A stretch of DNA of 64,000 nt from Frigoribacterium sp. Leaf415 (GCF_001424645.1 NZ_LMQR01000001.1:1794149-1858148); one strand, 5' to 3'. Positions 17,887 to 27,762 are shown, counted from the stretch's first letter. Numbers and translations: made by a program. Notes: generated from the sequence alone by a model not told the origin.

Positions 17887-20800
17887 GAGCCGCTCACCTC
17901 GCCCACCACGTGGATGCGGCACGATCCACCGTGGCGGCCCTCGCAGTGGTCGTCGAGGCGGGCGACGAAGACCCGTCCCGCCATGTGCTCGGCCGCGTCG
18001 ACGACCCGTGCCCGGAAGGCCGCGAGTCGGTCGTCGTCGAACGCCCCCTGGGCCGGCTCTCGGTACAGCTTGCCCCGGACGCCCGACGACACGATGACGA
18101 GCTTCGCCCCACCGGGGGGTGTGCCCTCGGGCACGGCCTCGACCGCGCCGTCGGCGAGGGCGACCTGATAGCTGCCCAACTGCGGGTGCTCGGCCACGGC
18201 CTGGGGCGACGTCGGGGCCGACCGCCCCGTCTTGAGGTCGACGATGACGGCGGCGCCCTCGCGGGTGCGCTCGACCCGGTCGATCGACCCGCGCAGACGA
18301 GCCGGCCCGATGTCGAGGGTGAAGGTCGACTCGGCTCCGAGGAGGCTGCCACCCGACGCCTCGAAGTCCCGCAGGTAGGAGGAGAGGCTCTCGGTCATGT
18401 CGCGCGCCCGGTGTTTCTCGGACTCGGCGATCCAGGCCGACTCGAACTCGAGCTCGGGCCAGCGTGCCTCGACCGCCCGCCAGAGCGAGTCGACGTCCGT
18501 GCCCTCGGCGTGCTCCATGACGTCGTGCAGCACCGTGCCGAGACCCATCGCCGCGTTGGGAGGGGAGCCGCCGAACCGGTCGACGAACCAGTGCAGGGGG
18601 CATTCTTCGAACGACCCGAGTTGCGACGGCGACACGGGGACGTGGGCCTCGGGGGCGTCGAGGTCGATGAGCGGCTCGACGGTGGTCGGCTCGAGCAGCC
18701 CGTACCAGTCGTCCGGGGACGCCCCGGCCACGCCCTCGTGGGCGAGTCGGGCCAACGCCTCGACCGCGTCGTCTGCCCGGGGGCCGTGAGGCGACGAGAC
18801 GAGCACGTGCCGGAGGTGCCCCACGAGCCCTCGGAGCGACAGGGGGTGCCCGGCGGGGGCTTCCGGGCAGCCGTCGGGCAGCAGCCGGAAGAACGGCGAG
18901 GGGCCCTCGTCGTCGTTCGAGGTGCAGGAGAGCACGACCTGCCGGGTGGCGCGTGACACCGTGAGGGCGAACATGCGCAACTCGTCGGACAGCACCGCGG
19001 CCCGGGCGTCGGAGGGGGCGGCCGGCTCGTCGTCACGGTCGTCGGACGGGCCGCCCCGGAGCAGACCGCGCTCGGCCAGGGCGACGAGTTCGTCGGGCGC
19101 GAGCAGCCCGCCACGGATGCGGAGGTTCGGCCACACGCCGTCCTGCAGGCGCGCGGCGACGACCACGTCGACCTCGACTCCGACGGCGTTCGACGGTGAA
19201 CAGACCAGCACCGTCTCGGCCGTCGCCTGTGGCGAGAGCGTGTCTTCGGGCACCTCGGCCCCGAGCAACGAGTCGAGGAAGGCCCCGGCCGGCGCCTCGG
19301 GGGTGCGTTCGACGAAGCGCTTGGCGGCCGTGAACAGCGCGACGACGCCGTCGAGGTGACGGTCGGCCTCGGCGGCGACGATGCCGTGACCGTCGCTCCG
19401 CGCCGACCATTCGGCCGCGAGTCCGCTGCGCTCCCACAGGCCCCAGAGCACTTCTTCGATGCTCGCACCGGTCGCGGCGGCACGACGGGCCGCGTCCAGG
19501 CTGGACGAGAATCGCCCGGCACGGGCCGCGAACCTCGAGTCGATCGTGACGAACCGACCGGCCCCCTCGAGGGCCTCCACGAGCAGGTCGTCGGCCGAGC
19601 GGACGCCGCCCGCCCCGAGCTCGTCGGCGCGCAGAGCGAGCCTCAGGCGTCGCAGCGAGAGCGGGTCGAAGCCGGCGAGAGGCCCCAGCAGCAACTCGGT
19701 CGCGAGCTCGACGGTGAGCTCGTCGCGTCCGACGGCCACGGAAGCGGCGAGCAACAGGTGACGCGCCGCGTGCTCGTCGCGAACGGCGCGTCCGGCGACG
19801 GAGGTGCGGGTCGGCACCTCGGCGAGCTGCAGCCCCCGCGCGACGCCGGCCACCTGCCCGCCGCTGCGGACGACGACCATCATGCGCGACCACGGCACCC
19901 CGCGGACCAGGTGGTGCTCGCGCAGGAGTCGGGCCACCGACGCCACTTCGTGGGTCGGCCTGTCGGCCCGGACGGTGACGATCGGGGGCACCGGGGAGTC
20001 GGACCCGTCGCCGAGCTCGGAGGGCTCGGCCACCGGCGCAGCCACCGCGGCGTGCTGACGACCGGCGCCGGCCGTCCCGATCCGGGAGGTGACGCGCTGC
20101 ACGAGATCCCGCAGCGGCGGCTGGTGGCGGTGGGCCGTCGAGAGGTAGAGCGTCTCGACGTCGGACAGGCCGAGCCGGGGGCCGAGCCGGCCGAGCACGT
20201 CCGGCGTACCGCCCCGGAACGCGCTGGTCGACAGGTCGGGGTCGCCGAACGCGATCACGGCGACGCCCCGCCGGGTCAGGGCGCGCAACAGCGCCACGGT
20301 CGACTCGGTCGCTTCTTGCGCGTCGTCGACGAGGACGACCCGCAGTCCGTCGACGGCCGGGGCGGTCTCGCCGCGGTCGAGGGCGGCGACGGCGTAGTCG
20401 ACGAGCTCGGCCGAGTCGAGGTGCCGCCCCCGGGCCGCGTCGAGCACGCCCAGGTACTCGTCGCGGAAGTCGGCCACCGCCGCCCATTCGGGCCGGTCGG
20501 CCCGTTCGGCGGCACGTCGGAGCCCCTCGGACCCGATGCGGTGCTCGGTCGACCGCATGAGGACCTCACGCAGCTCCGTCCGGAACCCGCGGAGCCGACG
20601 CACGGTCGGGCCGAGCCCGTCGGGCCAGGACGGCCCCGTCCCGTCGAGCTCGTGCCCTTCGAGCAGGGATCGGACGATGCTGTCCTGATCGCCCCCGGTG
20701 AGGAGGGTCGGTGCGGGGAGGCCGACGAGTCGCGCCGCGTGGCCGACCACGTCGAACGCGAGCGACGAGACGGTGCGGGCCAGGGGTCCCGGGGTGGGGA

Positions 20801-21074
20801 CGGTGAGCCGCGACGCGATCACGTCGCGCAGGGTCGTGGCCGTCGACCGCGTCGGCGCCAGCGCCATCACGGCCGCCGGGCCCCACGCGCGCACCTCGAC
20901 CCGGTCCACCACGAACTCGACGAGCGTGCGGGTCTTGCCCGAACCCGGGGCACCCAGGACGGCCGCCGACCGCCCGTCGGGGAGGTCGAGCACGGCTCGC
21001 TGCGAGTCGTCGAGAGCCGTCGGCACCACGGCTCGCGTGGGCCCCGGGAGGGGCGGGGAGACGGTCGAGGCCAT
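17883..21074 (-). CDS. adnA: AdnA-type ATP-dependent helicase-nuclease subunit
   Basis: The 1,063-residue protein starts with a UvrD-like motor (Walker A GAPGSGKTRT, residues 41-50; motif II VVLVDDAQEATES) and ends with a second RecB-type nuclease (VIVDLKTGRSAP near residue 950). A cysteine in FEECPLHWFVDRFGG and two in DDHCEGRHGGSC resemble the metal/Fe-S Cys pattern of AddB-like nucleases, though only three are obvious. The motor has a degenerate motif II, as expected for the weaker motor of the AdnAB dimer. A TAGCGT hexamer six bases before ATG 21074 indicates leaderless transcription. It precedes adnB and diverges from the DUF3107 gene. Confidence 0.85.
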   Translation of the reverse strand: MASTVSPPLPGPTRAVVPTALDDSQRAVLDLPDGRSAAVLGAPGSGKTRTLVEFVVDRVEVRAWGPAAVMALAPTRSTATTLRDVIASRLTVPTPGPLARTVSSLAFDVVGHAARLVGLPAPTLLTGGDQDSIVRSLLEGHELDGTGPSWPDGLGPTVRRLRGFRTELREVLMRSTEHRIGSEGLRRAAERADRPEWAAVADFRDEYLGVLDAARGRHLDSAELVDYAVAALDRGETAPAVDGLRVVLVDDAQEATESTVALLRALTRRGVAVIAFGDPDLSTSAFRGGTPDVLGRLGPRLGLSDVETLYLSTAHRHQPPLRDLVQRVTSRIGTAGAGRQHAAVAAPVAEPSELGDGSDSPVPPIVTVRADRPTHEVASVARLLREHHLVRGVPWSRMMVVVRSGGQVAGVARGLQLAEVPTRTSVAGRAVRDEHAARHLLLAASVAVGRDELTVELATELLLGPLAGFDPLSLRRLRLALRADELGAGGVRSADDLLVEALEGAGRFVTIDSRFAARAGRFSSSLDAARRAAATGASIEEVLWGLWERSGLAAEWSARSDGHGIVAAEADRHLDGVVALFTAAKRFVERTPEAPAGAFLDSLLGAEVPEDTLSPQATAETVLVCSPSNAVGVEVDVVVAARLQDGVWPNLRIRGGLLAPDELVALAERGLLRGGPSDDRDDEPAAPSDARAAVLSDELRMFALTVSRATRQVVLSCTSNDDEGPSPFFRLLPDGCPEAPAGHPLSLRGLVGHLRHVLVSSPHGPRADDAVEALARLAHEGVAGASPDDWYGLLEPTTVEPLIDLDAPEAHVPVSPSQLGSFEECPLHWFVDRFGGSPPNAAMGLGTVLHDVMEHAEGTDVDSLWRAVEARWPELEFESAWIAESEKHRARDMTESLSSYLRDFEASGGSLLGAESTFTLDIGPARLRGSIDRVERTREGAAVIVDLKTGRSAPTSPQAVAEHPQLGSYQVALADGAVEAVPEGTPPGGAKLVIVSSGVRGKLYREPAQGAFDDDRLAAFRARVVDAAEHMAGRVFVARLDDHCEGRHGGSCRIHVVGEVSGS

Positions 21075-21205
21075 GTCCCGACGCTACCGGCTCGCACCGA
21101 CATCGAGGTCGGTCCGGTGCGCGGGCGACGGCCCGAGGGGCAACCGCCTGTGCGCCGACAGTGAACGTGCAGAGCCGGGGCGGCGAGGTCGGTTATCGTG
21201 ACCAC

Positions 21206-21430
21206 GTGGACATTCGCATCGGCATCACCAACAGCCCCCGTGAGATCAGCTTCGAGACGGCGCAGACCGCCGACGAGGTCGAGAAGGTCGTCGGCGACGC
21301 GCTCGACGGCGGCAAGTCGTACGTCACCCTCGCCGACTCCAAGGGCAAGACCTACCTGGTCCCCACCGCGTCGCTCGCCTACGTCGAGGTCGGCAGCGAA
21401 GAGAGCCGCAAGGTCGGGTTCGTCAGCTAG
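21206..21430 (+). CDS. DUF3107 family small protein
   Basis: The 74-residue product (DIRIGITNSPREISFETAQ at its start) matches the short actinobacterial DUF3107 family, found next to TetR, adnAB and rhlE genes (Rv3208A position). It is probably an all alpha/beta cytosolic protein of unknown role. GTG 21206 lies six bases after a TATCGT -10 hexamer, so I prefer it to an in-frame ATG at 21161. A membrane protein gene follows after two bases. Confidence 0.85.
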   Translation: MDIRIGITNSPREISFETAQTADEVEKVVGDALDGGKSYVTLADSKGKTYLVPTASLAYVEVGSEESRKVGFVS

Positions 21431-21432
21431 CC

Positions 21433-21729
21433 GTGGAACTCCTCTTCGTCGTCCTGGGCGGCGCCATCCTCGGGTTCGTCCTCCACTACGCGCTGCCCGA
21501 CGCCGACACCCGCGGCGTCCTGCTCGCGCCGGCCTCCGGTGCCGTCGTGGCGGCGATCGTGTGGGAGGCCCTCACCTGGGCGGGGTGGCCCGCGGACGGC
21601 GGCTGGATCTGGGTCGTGGGGCTCGTCCTCCCGGCCGTCGCTGCCTTCGTGGTCTGCCGCGTCGCGGCCGTCCGTCGTCGGGCACGAGACAGTGAGCACT
21701 TCGCCCGCCTGGTGCGCTCCGCATCCTGA
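21433..21729 (+). CDS. Small integral membrane protein
   Basis: The 98-residue product has three hydrophobic segments (about 3-20, 32-50 and 59-80) followed by a basic cytoplasmic tail. I do not recognise a family. It starts with GTG two bases after the DUF3107 stop, so the two are one transcript. Function unknown. Confidence 0.65.
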   Translation: MELLFVVLGGAILGFVLHYALPDADTRGVLLAPASGAVVAAIVWEALTWAGWPADGGWIWVVGLVLPAVAAFVVCRVAAVRRRARDSEHFARLVRSAS

Positions 21730-21817
21730 CACCGAACCTCCGGTCGGCCGCCTCTGGTGTGAGGTCCACCCGCGCACCCGCGACGGGTCTCCCCGGAGCC
21801 GGCCCCGCGGGAACGAC

Positions 21818-22537
21818 TCAGGCGGTGAGCCCGAGGGCGTCCATGCGGCGGGTGTGGGCGGCGATGAGTTCGGTGAAGACCGGCTCGAGACGCTCGTCGT
21901 CCGCCGACACGTGCGACGCCGAGACGGCAGCGCGCGCGACCAACAGGGTGTCGCCCACCAGCCTGCGCCCCCAGAGGGCCAGCCGAGACGCCAGGCGCGG
22001 GTCGGCCTCGATGGCCGCCGAGAGCTCTCGGACGACGAGCGGTGCGTCGTCGTGGGCCTTGAGCACCGCCACGATGCGCTTGTGGTGGTCGGCGGGCAGC
22101 CCGGCCGCCAGCCGGACGAACACGTCGTTGAGCAGGCCCGCCGCGACGTAGTCCGCGAGGATCGCCTCGTACCAGTCCGTGCCTTCGGTCCGAGCCCGGA
22201 ATTCGTCGATCGCGGCGATGTGGGGTTCCATCGACTCGGTGGCGTCGTGCCCCGACCGTTCGATCTCGGCCACCAGGCCACGGTGTCGTGCCAACGTCGT
22301 CTCGGCGATGCGACCGGTGGTCTCCTTCGCACGGACGTCGGGGGCGAACGCCGACGATCGTCCGAGAGTCTCGAAGAGCGCGAGCTCGAGGTAGGCCGCG
22401 TGCCCCAGGAAGACCAACAGGTCAGGGGTGAACTGGTCGAGCTCGACCCGCGCCGCGGGGGTCGGCTTCGACACGGGCCGCGGCCACTGCAGGGACGGGA
22501 CGCCGCGTTTCGCACCTCGACCGGGCCAGGACACCAC
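21818..22537 (-). CDS. Ferritin-like fold protein (tRNA hydroxylase-like, Rv3210c type)
   Basis: The product of about 239 residues is predicted to be largely alpha-helical with acidic/His residues spaced as in ferritin-like four-helix bundles (ELALFETLG, EIERSGHDATESMEPHIAAIDEF, EAILADYVAAGLLNDVFVRL). It resembles the MiaE-like actinobacterial family that sits beside adnAB and the DEAD-box helicase. Catalysis is unproven. Three GTG codons compete; 22537 is six bases after a TAAGAT -10 hexamer on the minus strand, whereas 22543 abuts it. It diverges from the helicase gene. Confidence 0.75.
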   Translation of the reverse strand: MVSWPGRGAKRGVPSLQWPRPVSKPTPAARVELDQFTPDLLVFLGHAAYLELALFETLGRSSAFAPDVRAKETTGRIAETTLARHRGLVAEIERSGHDATESMEPHIAAIDEFRARTEGTDWYEAILADYVAAGLLNDVFVRLAAGLPADHHKRIVAVLKAHDDAPLVVRELSAAIEADPRLASRLALWGRRLVGDTLLVARAAVSASHVSADDERLEPVFTELIAAHTRRMDALGLTA

Positions 22538-22621
22538 GCCCACATCTTACGGGGTCCGAGGGGCCGCCCGTCGCGACGGGCTAAACTCCTCGCATCCCCC
22601 TATATGAGACAGGGCAACACT

Positions 22622-24073
22622 TTGACATTCACTGACCTCGCGATCGACCCCGACATGGTCGACGCTCTGGCGTCGAAGGGGATCCTCGAACCTTTCCCCA
22701 TCCAGACCCAGACCATCCCCCTCGCCCTCGCCGGCCAAGACATCATCGGCCAGGCCAAGACGGGCACCGGCAAGACCTTCGGCTTCGGCCTCCCGATCAT
22801 CCAGCGCATCGGCCTCGACCCGGCCCCCGGCGTCAAGGTGCTCGTCGTCGTCCCCACCCGCGAACTCTGCGTCCAGGTGGCCGACGACCTCGAGGTCGCC
22901 ACCGCGAACCGTGCCACCAAGATCGTCAGCATCTACGGCGGCAAGGCCTACGAGGGCCAGGTCGAGCAGCTCAAGGCCGGCGCGCAGATCGTCGTGGGCA
23001 CCCCCGGGCGCCTCCTCGACCTGGCCGGCCAGCGCCTCCTGAACCTCAAAGAGGTGCAAGAGGTCGTGCTCGACGAGGCCGACAAGATGCTCGACCTGGG
23101 CTTCCTCAGCGACATCGAGAAGATCTTCCAGCAGGTTCCGGCCACCCGTCACACCATGTTGTTCTCGGCGACGATGCCCGGCCCCATCGTGGCGCTGGCC
23201 CGCCGCTTCATGTCGAAGCCGATCCACATCCGCGCGACCGACCCCGACGAGGGCCTCACGCAGGCGAACATCAAGCACGTCGTCTACCGCGCCCACTCGC
23301 TCGACAAGGACGAGGTGATCGCGCGCATCCTCCAGGCCGAGGGTCGTGGCAAGACCGTCGTCTTCACCCGCACCAAGCGCGCGGCCGCCAAGCTCGTCGA
23401 AGAGCTGAACGATCGTGGCTTCAACGCGGCCGCCGTCCACGGCGACCTCAACCAAGAGCAGCGCGAGCGCGCCATGGCCGCCTTCAAGGCGGGCAAGAAG
23501 GACATCCTGATCGCGACCGACGTCGCGGCCCGCGGCATCGACGTGAACGACGTCACGCACGTGATCAACCACACCGTGCCCGACGACCACGACACGTACC
23601 TGCACCGCGCCGGCCGCACCGGCCGTGCGGGCAAGACCGGCATCGCCGTGACGTTCGTCGACTGGGACGACCTGCACAAGTGGGCCCTGATCAACCGGGC
23701 CCTCGACATGGGTCAGCCCGAACCGGTCGAGACCTACTCGTCGAGCCCGCACCTCTTCACCGACCTCGACATCCCCGCCGGCACCAAGGGGCGCCTGCGC
23801 GCGACCTCCCTGTCGGCGGTCAAGGCGGGTTCGGCCGGCTCGCGCGAGCGCACCGGTGGCCCGCAGGGTGACCGAGACAGGGGTCGCGGTCGCGGTCGCG
23901 GCGACGCCCCCGTGCGGACCTCGGGTGAACCCTCGGCCACGGGCCGCGGTGCCGCACAGGCATCCGACGCGGCCGCTCCGGCCGACGAGGCCACGGGTGA
24001 GGCCCCGCGCAAGCGCAGCCGCAACCGTCGCCGCCGCCCGGCGGGCGACTCGTCGTCGCAGCCCCAGGGCTGA
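22622..24073 (+). CDS. rhlE: DEAD-box ATP-dependent RNA helicase (RhlE-like)
   Basis: The 483-residue protein shows the Q motif (PFPIQTQTIP), motif I AKTGTGKT, PTRELCVQ, TPGRLLDL, DEAD as VLDEADKMLDLGF, SAT (FSATMP), the helicase C motifs ATDVAARGIDV and HRAGRTGRAGKTG, and a basic C-terminal tail with repeated Arg-Gly pairs and a final Arg/Lys cluster for RNA binding. It remodels RNA in degradation or ribosome assembly. The start could be ATG 22604 or TTG 22622; homologues begin MTFxDL, favouring 22622, with a weak AGGG upstream. A TAAACT -10 hexamer is at 22582-22587. Confidence 0.93.
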   Translation: MTFTDLAIDPDMVDALASKGILEPFPIQTQTIPLALAGQDIIGQAKTGTGKTFGFGLPIIQRIGLDPAPGVKVLVVVPTRELCVQVADDLEVATANRATKIVSIYGGKAYEGQVEQLKAGAQIVVGTPGRLLDLAGQRLLNLKEVQEVVLDEADKMLDLGFLSDIEKIFQQVPATRHTMLFSATMPGPIVALARRFMSKPIHIRATDPDEGLTQANIKHVVYRAHSLDKDEVIARILQAEGRGKTVVFTRTKRAAAKLVEELNDRGFNAAAVHGDLNQEQRERAMAAFKAGKKDILIATDVAARGIDVNDVTHVINHTVPDDHDTYLHRAGRTGRAGKTGIAVTFVDWDDLHKWALINRALDMGQPEPVETYSSSPHLFTDLDIPAGTKGRLRATSLSAVKAGSAGSRERTGGPQGDRDRGRGRGRGDAPVRTSGEPSATGRGAAQASDAAAPADEATGEAPRKRSRNRRRRPAGDSSSQPQG

Positions 24074-24088
24074 CGCTCGACCCTCACC

Positions 24089-24123
24089 GAGACCCCCTCG
24101 ACCGTTCGCGGCGAGGGGGTCTC
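24089..24123 (+). terminator. Intrinsic terminator after rhlE
   Basis: A perfect 12-bp stem (24089-24100 with 24112-24123) lies 16 bases after the helicase stop. It is followed by a tandem 15-bp duplication (gtcgccgtccgggac twice) and a variant of the dispersed GGAGGCGCGG motif at 24169-24181. Confidence 0.75.
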
Positions 24124-24184
24124 GTGCGTCCGGCCCGTCGCCGTCCGGGACGTCGCCGTCCGGGACGAGAAGGCGCGGCTCGGC

Positions 24185-25039
24185 TCAGCCCCGGACGGGC
24201 ACCCACCCGGTCGCCGCGTCGACGATCCGGTCGAGTTGCTCGGGAGCCGTGGTGTTCTCGCCCAGCCGGTTGGGCTTGCCGTCGCCGTGGTAGTCGCTCG
24301 ACCCGGTCACGATGAGGTCGTGCCGCCGGGCGAGCTCGAGCAGTCGCGCCTTGCCCGCCGTGGTGTTCTCGCGGTGGTCGATCTCGACGCCGAGCAGGCC
24401 GGCGTCGACCAGGGCCTCGAAGCCCTCGCTCGAGACGTTGGGCTCGCGCCCCCGGGTCGCGGGGTGGGCGATGACGGGGACTCCCCCGGCGTCGCGGATC
24501 AGTCGGACGCCGATCAGGGGGCTGGGTGCCTCGTGCGGTTCGTAGTACCCGGACCGCCAGTGCAGGATGCCCGCGAACGCGGCGCTGCGGTCGGGTGCGT
24601 AGCCCTTCGCGACGAGGGCGTCGGCGATGTGCGGCCGGCCCAGCGTCGCCCCCGAGCTGGCCTGCGCGAGGACGTCGCCCCAGGTGAGGTCGTAGTCGGC
24701 GGCGATGCGCTCGACGATGCGCTCGGCGCGGTGCAGGCGACTGTCGCGGAGGCGGGCCGTCTCGGCGACCAGACCCGGGTGCGCGGGGTCGAAGAGGTAG
24801 CCGAGCATGTGCACGCTGTTCAAGCCGAGCCGGGTGCTGAGCTCCATGCCGGGGACGAGGGTGAGCCCCGTCCCGGCGACGGCGGCCGAGGCCTCGGACC
24901 AGCCGGCGGTGCTGTCGTGGTCGGTCAGGGCGACGGTGTCGAGCCCCGCCCGCACGGCCGACGCGATCAACGCGGCGGGCGCCTCGGTGCCGTCCGACAC
25001 GCTCGAGTGAGTGTGCAGATCGACCAGGCGCGTGGGCAT
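24185..25039 (-). CDS. PHP-domain phosphoesterase (TrpH/YciV-like)
   Basis: The 284-residue protein carries the PHP metal-binding motifs DLHTHSSVSDG, ALTDHDSTAGW, PGMELS, VIAHPATRG and TGSSDYHGDGK. This matches the TrpH/RNase AM-like phosphoesterases that hydrolyse 3',5'-bisnucleotides or trim RNA 5' ends. ATG 25039 is six bases after a TACGAT -10 hexamer, so a leaderless start is likely; the longer frame from 25063 is not supported. It is convergent with rhlE. Confidence 0.88.
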   Translation of the reverse strand: MPTRLVDLHTHSSVSDGTEAPAALIASAVRAGLDTVALTDHDSTAGWSEASAAVAGTGLTLVPGMELSTRLGLNSVHMLGYLFDPAHPGLVAETARLRDSRLHRAERIVERIAADYDLTWGDVLAQASSGATLGRPHIADALVAKGYAPDRSAAFAGILHWRSGYYEPHEAPSPLIGVRLIRDAGGVPVIAHPATRGREPNVSSEGFEALVDAGLLGVEIDHRENTTAGKARLLELARRHDLIVTGSSDYHGDGKPNRLGENTTAPEQLDRIVDAATGWVPVRG

Positions 25040-25122
25040 CCCCCCATCGTAGGCGGCGCGCATCCGAGCCGTCCGTGCGGCGCCCGACCTGCGGTCGGGG
25101 GTTCCCCTAGGCTCCAGTGGCC

Positions 25123-26154
25123 ATGATCCGTCGTCTCGTCGCCCTCGTCTTCGTCCTCGCCGTCGCCGCCGTGCTGGTGGCCGCCCTCTGGCCCCAGGCC
25201 GTCGGGCTGCAGCGCGTCTTCCCGGTCGCTCAGGTCGTGTCGTTCCGCCTCGTCGCCGCGGCCGTGGCGATCGTCCTGACGGTGCTGCTGCTCGTGCTCG
25301 GCCTGATCGCCCGACCGATCCGGTCGTTGACGGCGAGTGCGGCCGTGCTGCTGCTCGTCTTCGGCGTCCTCTCGGCCGGCGTCGTGACGGCTCGAGGCCT
25401 CGGCCGCACCGACTTCGTCGAGAAGACGCCCACCGACGTCACCGTCCTGTCGTGGAACACGCTCGGCGCGGCGACCGGGGCCGACGCCGTGGTCGCCCTC
25501 GCGACCGAGGTCGGCGCCGACGTGATCGCCCTCCCCGAGACCCGACAGGAGGTCGGCGTCGCCGTCGCCGAGGCCATGGCCGCCGCCGGCAAGCCCATGT
25601 GGGTGCACACGGTGGCCTACGACCAGATCGCGAGCGGCCGCTCGACGACCCTGCTGATCAGCGCCGCGCTCGGCGACTACCAGGTCGCGGTCGGAGACGA
25701 CGGCACCACCGACGCGCGCACGACACCCGTGCTCCCGACGGTCGTCGCGACGCCCGTGTCGGGCGAGGGTCCCACGATCGTCGCCGCCCACCCCGTGTCG
25801 CCGACGCCCGATCACATGGGGCAGTGGCGCGCCGGCCTCGGGTACCTCGCCGACGTCTGCCGGTCGGGCGACGTCATCATGGCGGGCGACTTCAACGCCA
25901 CGCTCGACCACATGGCCGGGCTCGGTTCCGACGGCGGGGCCCTCGGCGCCTGCCGTGACGCCGCCGAGGCGACCGCCAACGCCGGGGTCGGCACCTGGCC
26001 GACCGACGTCCCTCCCCTCCTCGGCGCCCCGATCGACCACGTCATGGCGACCGAGCAGTGGCTGCCGACCGGCTTCCGGGTCGTGACCGAGCTCGACGAC
26101 GCCGGCAGCGACCACCGTCCGGTCGTCGCCCAGCTCAGTCGCACGGGGGCCTGA
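25123..26154 (+). CDS. Membrane-anchored endonuclease/exonuclease/phosphatase family protein
   Basis: The 343-residue product has three N-terminal membrane helices (about residues 5-22, 38-58 and 66-84) and an extracytoplasmic EEP domain with VLSWNTLG, ALPETRQEV, GDFNATLDHM and DHRPVVAQL, which carry the expected Asn, Glu, Asp-x-Asn and His residues. The substrate (nucleic acid, phospholipid or sugar phosphate) cannot be told. ATG 25123 is nine bases after TAGGCT; a GTG at 25117 is the alternative. It diverges from the PHP gene. Confidence 0.85.
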   Translation: MIRRLVALVFVLAVAAVLVAALWPQAVGLQRVFPVAQVVSFRLVAAAVAIVLTVLLLVLGLIARPIRSLTASAAVLLLVFGVLSAGVVTARGLGRTDFVEKTPTDVTVLSWNTLGAATGADAVVALATEVGADVIALPETRQEVGVAVAEAMAAAGKPMWVHTVAYDQIASGRSTTLLISAALGDYQVAVGDDGTTDARTTPVLPTVVATPVSGEGPTIVAAHPVSPTPDHMGQWRAGLGYLADVCRSGDVIMAGDFNATLDHMAGLGSDGGALGACRDAAEATANAGVGTWPTDVPPLLGAPIDHVMATEQWLPTGFRVVTELDDAGSDHRPVVAQLSRTGA

Positions 26155-26200
26155 CCCCGCCGACTGGGCGTCCGGCCCGTTTGGCGGGACAATGGTGGGC

Positions 26201-27715
26201 ATGGCAGATCAGAAGGCGCCGCGCGCGACCACCAACCGCTCCACCACCCCCGGGTCGGACACGTTCAAGGACTACATCTCGTCGCAGTGGGCCGACCGCC
26301 CGGACGTCCTGCCCGAGCCGCGTGAGCAGGCGCCGTTCGCCGCCGACCGCCGCGCACGACTGTCCGCGCTGCACCCGGGCACCCGCCTGGTCGTGCCGGC
26401 CGGCTCCTCGAAGGTCCGCTCGAACGACTGCGACTACCCCTTCCGCGCGCACTCGGCGTTCTCGCACCTGACGGGCTGGGGTTCCGACACCGTGCCCGGT
26501 TCGGTGCTCGTGCTCGAGCCCACGGCCGACGGTCACGACGCCACCCTGTACCTTCGCGCGAGCGCCGGACGCGACTCGGACGAGTTCTACGCCAACCCCG
26601 AGATCGGCGAGTTCTGGATCGGGCCACGCCCCTCGTTGACGCAGGTCGCCGCCGACCTGGGTCTCGCCACGCGTGACCTGGCCGACTTCGAGGCCGTGGT
26701 CAGCACGGTCGACGCCGAGACCCTCGTCGTCCGCGAAGCCGACCCCGACCTGACCCGTCGTGTCGATGCCGTCGTCGAGGCCGCAGCCGAGCAGTCCCCC
26801 GCCTCGGCGGCGGGCGACGTGACCCCCGACGACGACGGCACCCCCGGGCGGGCGACCTCGGCCCACCTCGCCCGCGACCTGAGCGAGCTGCGGCTCGTCA
26901 AGGACGCGTACGAGGTCGCCCAGATGCGCCAGGCGGTGACGGTGACGGGCAAGGGCTTCACCGACGTGATCGCCGACTTCGACGACATCGTCGCGCACCC
27001 GCGCGGCGAACGCCTCGTCGAGGGCACCTTCAACCGTCGCGCCCGCGCCGACGGCAACACGGTCGGCTACGACACGATCGCCGCGTCCGGCGACCACGCC
27101 TGCGTCCTGCACTGGACCCGCAACGACGGCGTCGTGCGCGACGGCGACCTCATCCTGATCGACGCCGGCATCGAGCTCGACAGCCTCTACACGGCCGACA
27201 TCACCCGCACGCTGCCCGTCTCGGGCCGGTTCACCGACGTGCAGCGCCTGGTCTACGAGGCCGTGCTCGAGGCGGCCGACGCGGCGTTCGCGATCGTGCG
27301 CCCGGGCATCGCGTTCCGCGAGATCCACGCGACGGCCATGAAGGTCATCGCCGAGCGCACGGCCGAATGGGGCTTCCTGCCGGTCTCCGCCGACGAGTCG
27401 CTGAAGCCCGACCACCAGTACCACCGCCGCTACATGGTGCACGGCACGAGCCACCACCTCGGCATCGACGTGCACGACTGCGCCGCCGCCCGCCGCGACC
27501 TCTACCTCGACGGCGTGCTCGAGCCCGGCATGGTGTTCACGATCGAGCCCGGCCTGTACTTCCAGCCCGACGACCTCACCGTCCCGGAAGAGTTCCGCGG
27601 CATCGGCGTCCGCATCGAGGACGACATCCTCGTGACCGCCGACGGTGCCGAGAACCTGTCGGTCGGCATCCCCCGCACGGTCGCCGACGTCGAGGCGTGG
27701 ATCTCGCGCGACTGA
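26201..27715 (+). CDS. pepP: Xaa-Pro aminopeptidase (aminopeptidase P, M24B)
   Basis: The 504-residue protein has an AMP_N domain (SHLTGWGSDTVPGSVLVLEP area) and a pita-bread catalytic domain with the metal ligands in LIDAGIELDSLYTADITRT, HGTSHHLGIDVHD, FTIEPGLYF and GVRIEDDIL. It removes N-terminal residues ahead of proline in cytosolic peptides. ATG 26201 lies seven bases after GACAAT, so I prefer it to ATG 26192 for a leaderless start. Length is normal for the actinobacterial group. A strong terminator follows. Confidence 0.93.
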   Translation: MADQKAPRATTNRSTTPGSDTFKDYISSQWADRPDVLPEPREQAPFAADRRARLSALHPGTRLVVPAGSSKVRSNDCDYPFRAHSAFSHLTGWGSDTVPGSVLVLEPTADGHDATLYLRASAGRDSDEFYANPEIGEFWIGPRPSLTQVAADLGLATRDLADFEAVVSTVDAETLVVREADPDLTRRVDAVVEAAAEQSPASAAGDVTPDDDGTPGRATSAHLARDLSELRLVKDAYEVAQMRQAVTVTGKGFTDVIADFDDIVAHPRGERLVEGTFNRRARADGNTVGYDTIAASGDHACVLHWTRNDGVVRDGDLILIDAGIELDSLYTADITRTLPVSGRFTDVQRLVYEAVLEAADAAFAIVRPGIAFREIHATAMKVIAERTAEWGFLPVSADESLKPDHQYHRRYMVHGTSHHLGIDVHDCAAARRDLYLDGVLEPGMVFTIEPGLYFQPDDLTVPEEFRGIGVRIEDDILVTADGAENLSVGIPRTVADVEAWISRD

Positions 27716-27725
27716 GGTCCGACGC

Positions 27726-27762
27726 CGAAGGGCCCCGGGTGCATCGCACCCGGGGCCCTTCG
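27726..27762 (+). terminator. Intrinsic terminator after pepP
   Basis: A perfect 17-bp GC-rich stem (27726-27742 with 27746-27762) with an ATC loop lies 10 bases after the stop. It also faces the convergent CopC gene and may serve both directions. Confidence 0.85.

Noticed and set aside
24124..24168. Tandem 15-bp duplication after the rhlE terminator
   Set aside because: Only two copies in a short intergenic gap with no coding or hairpin consequence; probably a local slippage event.
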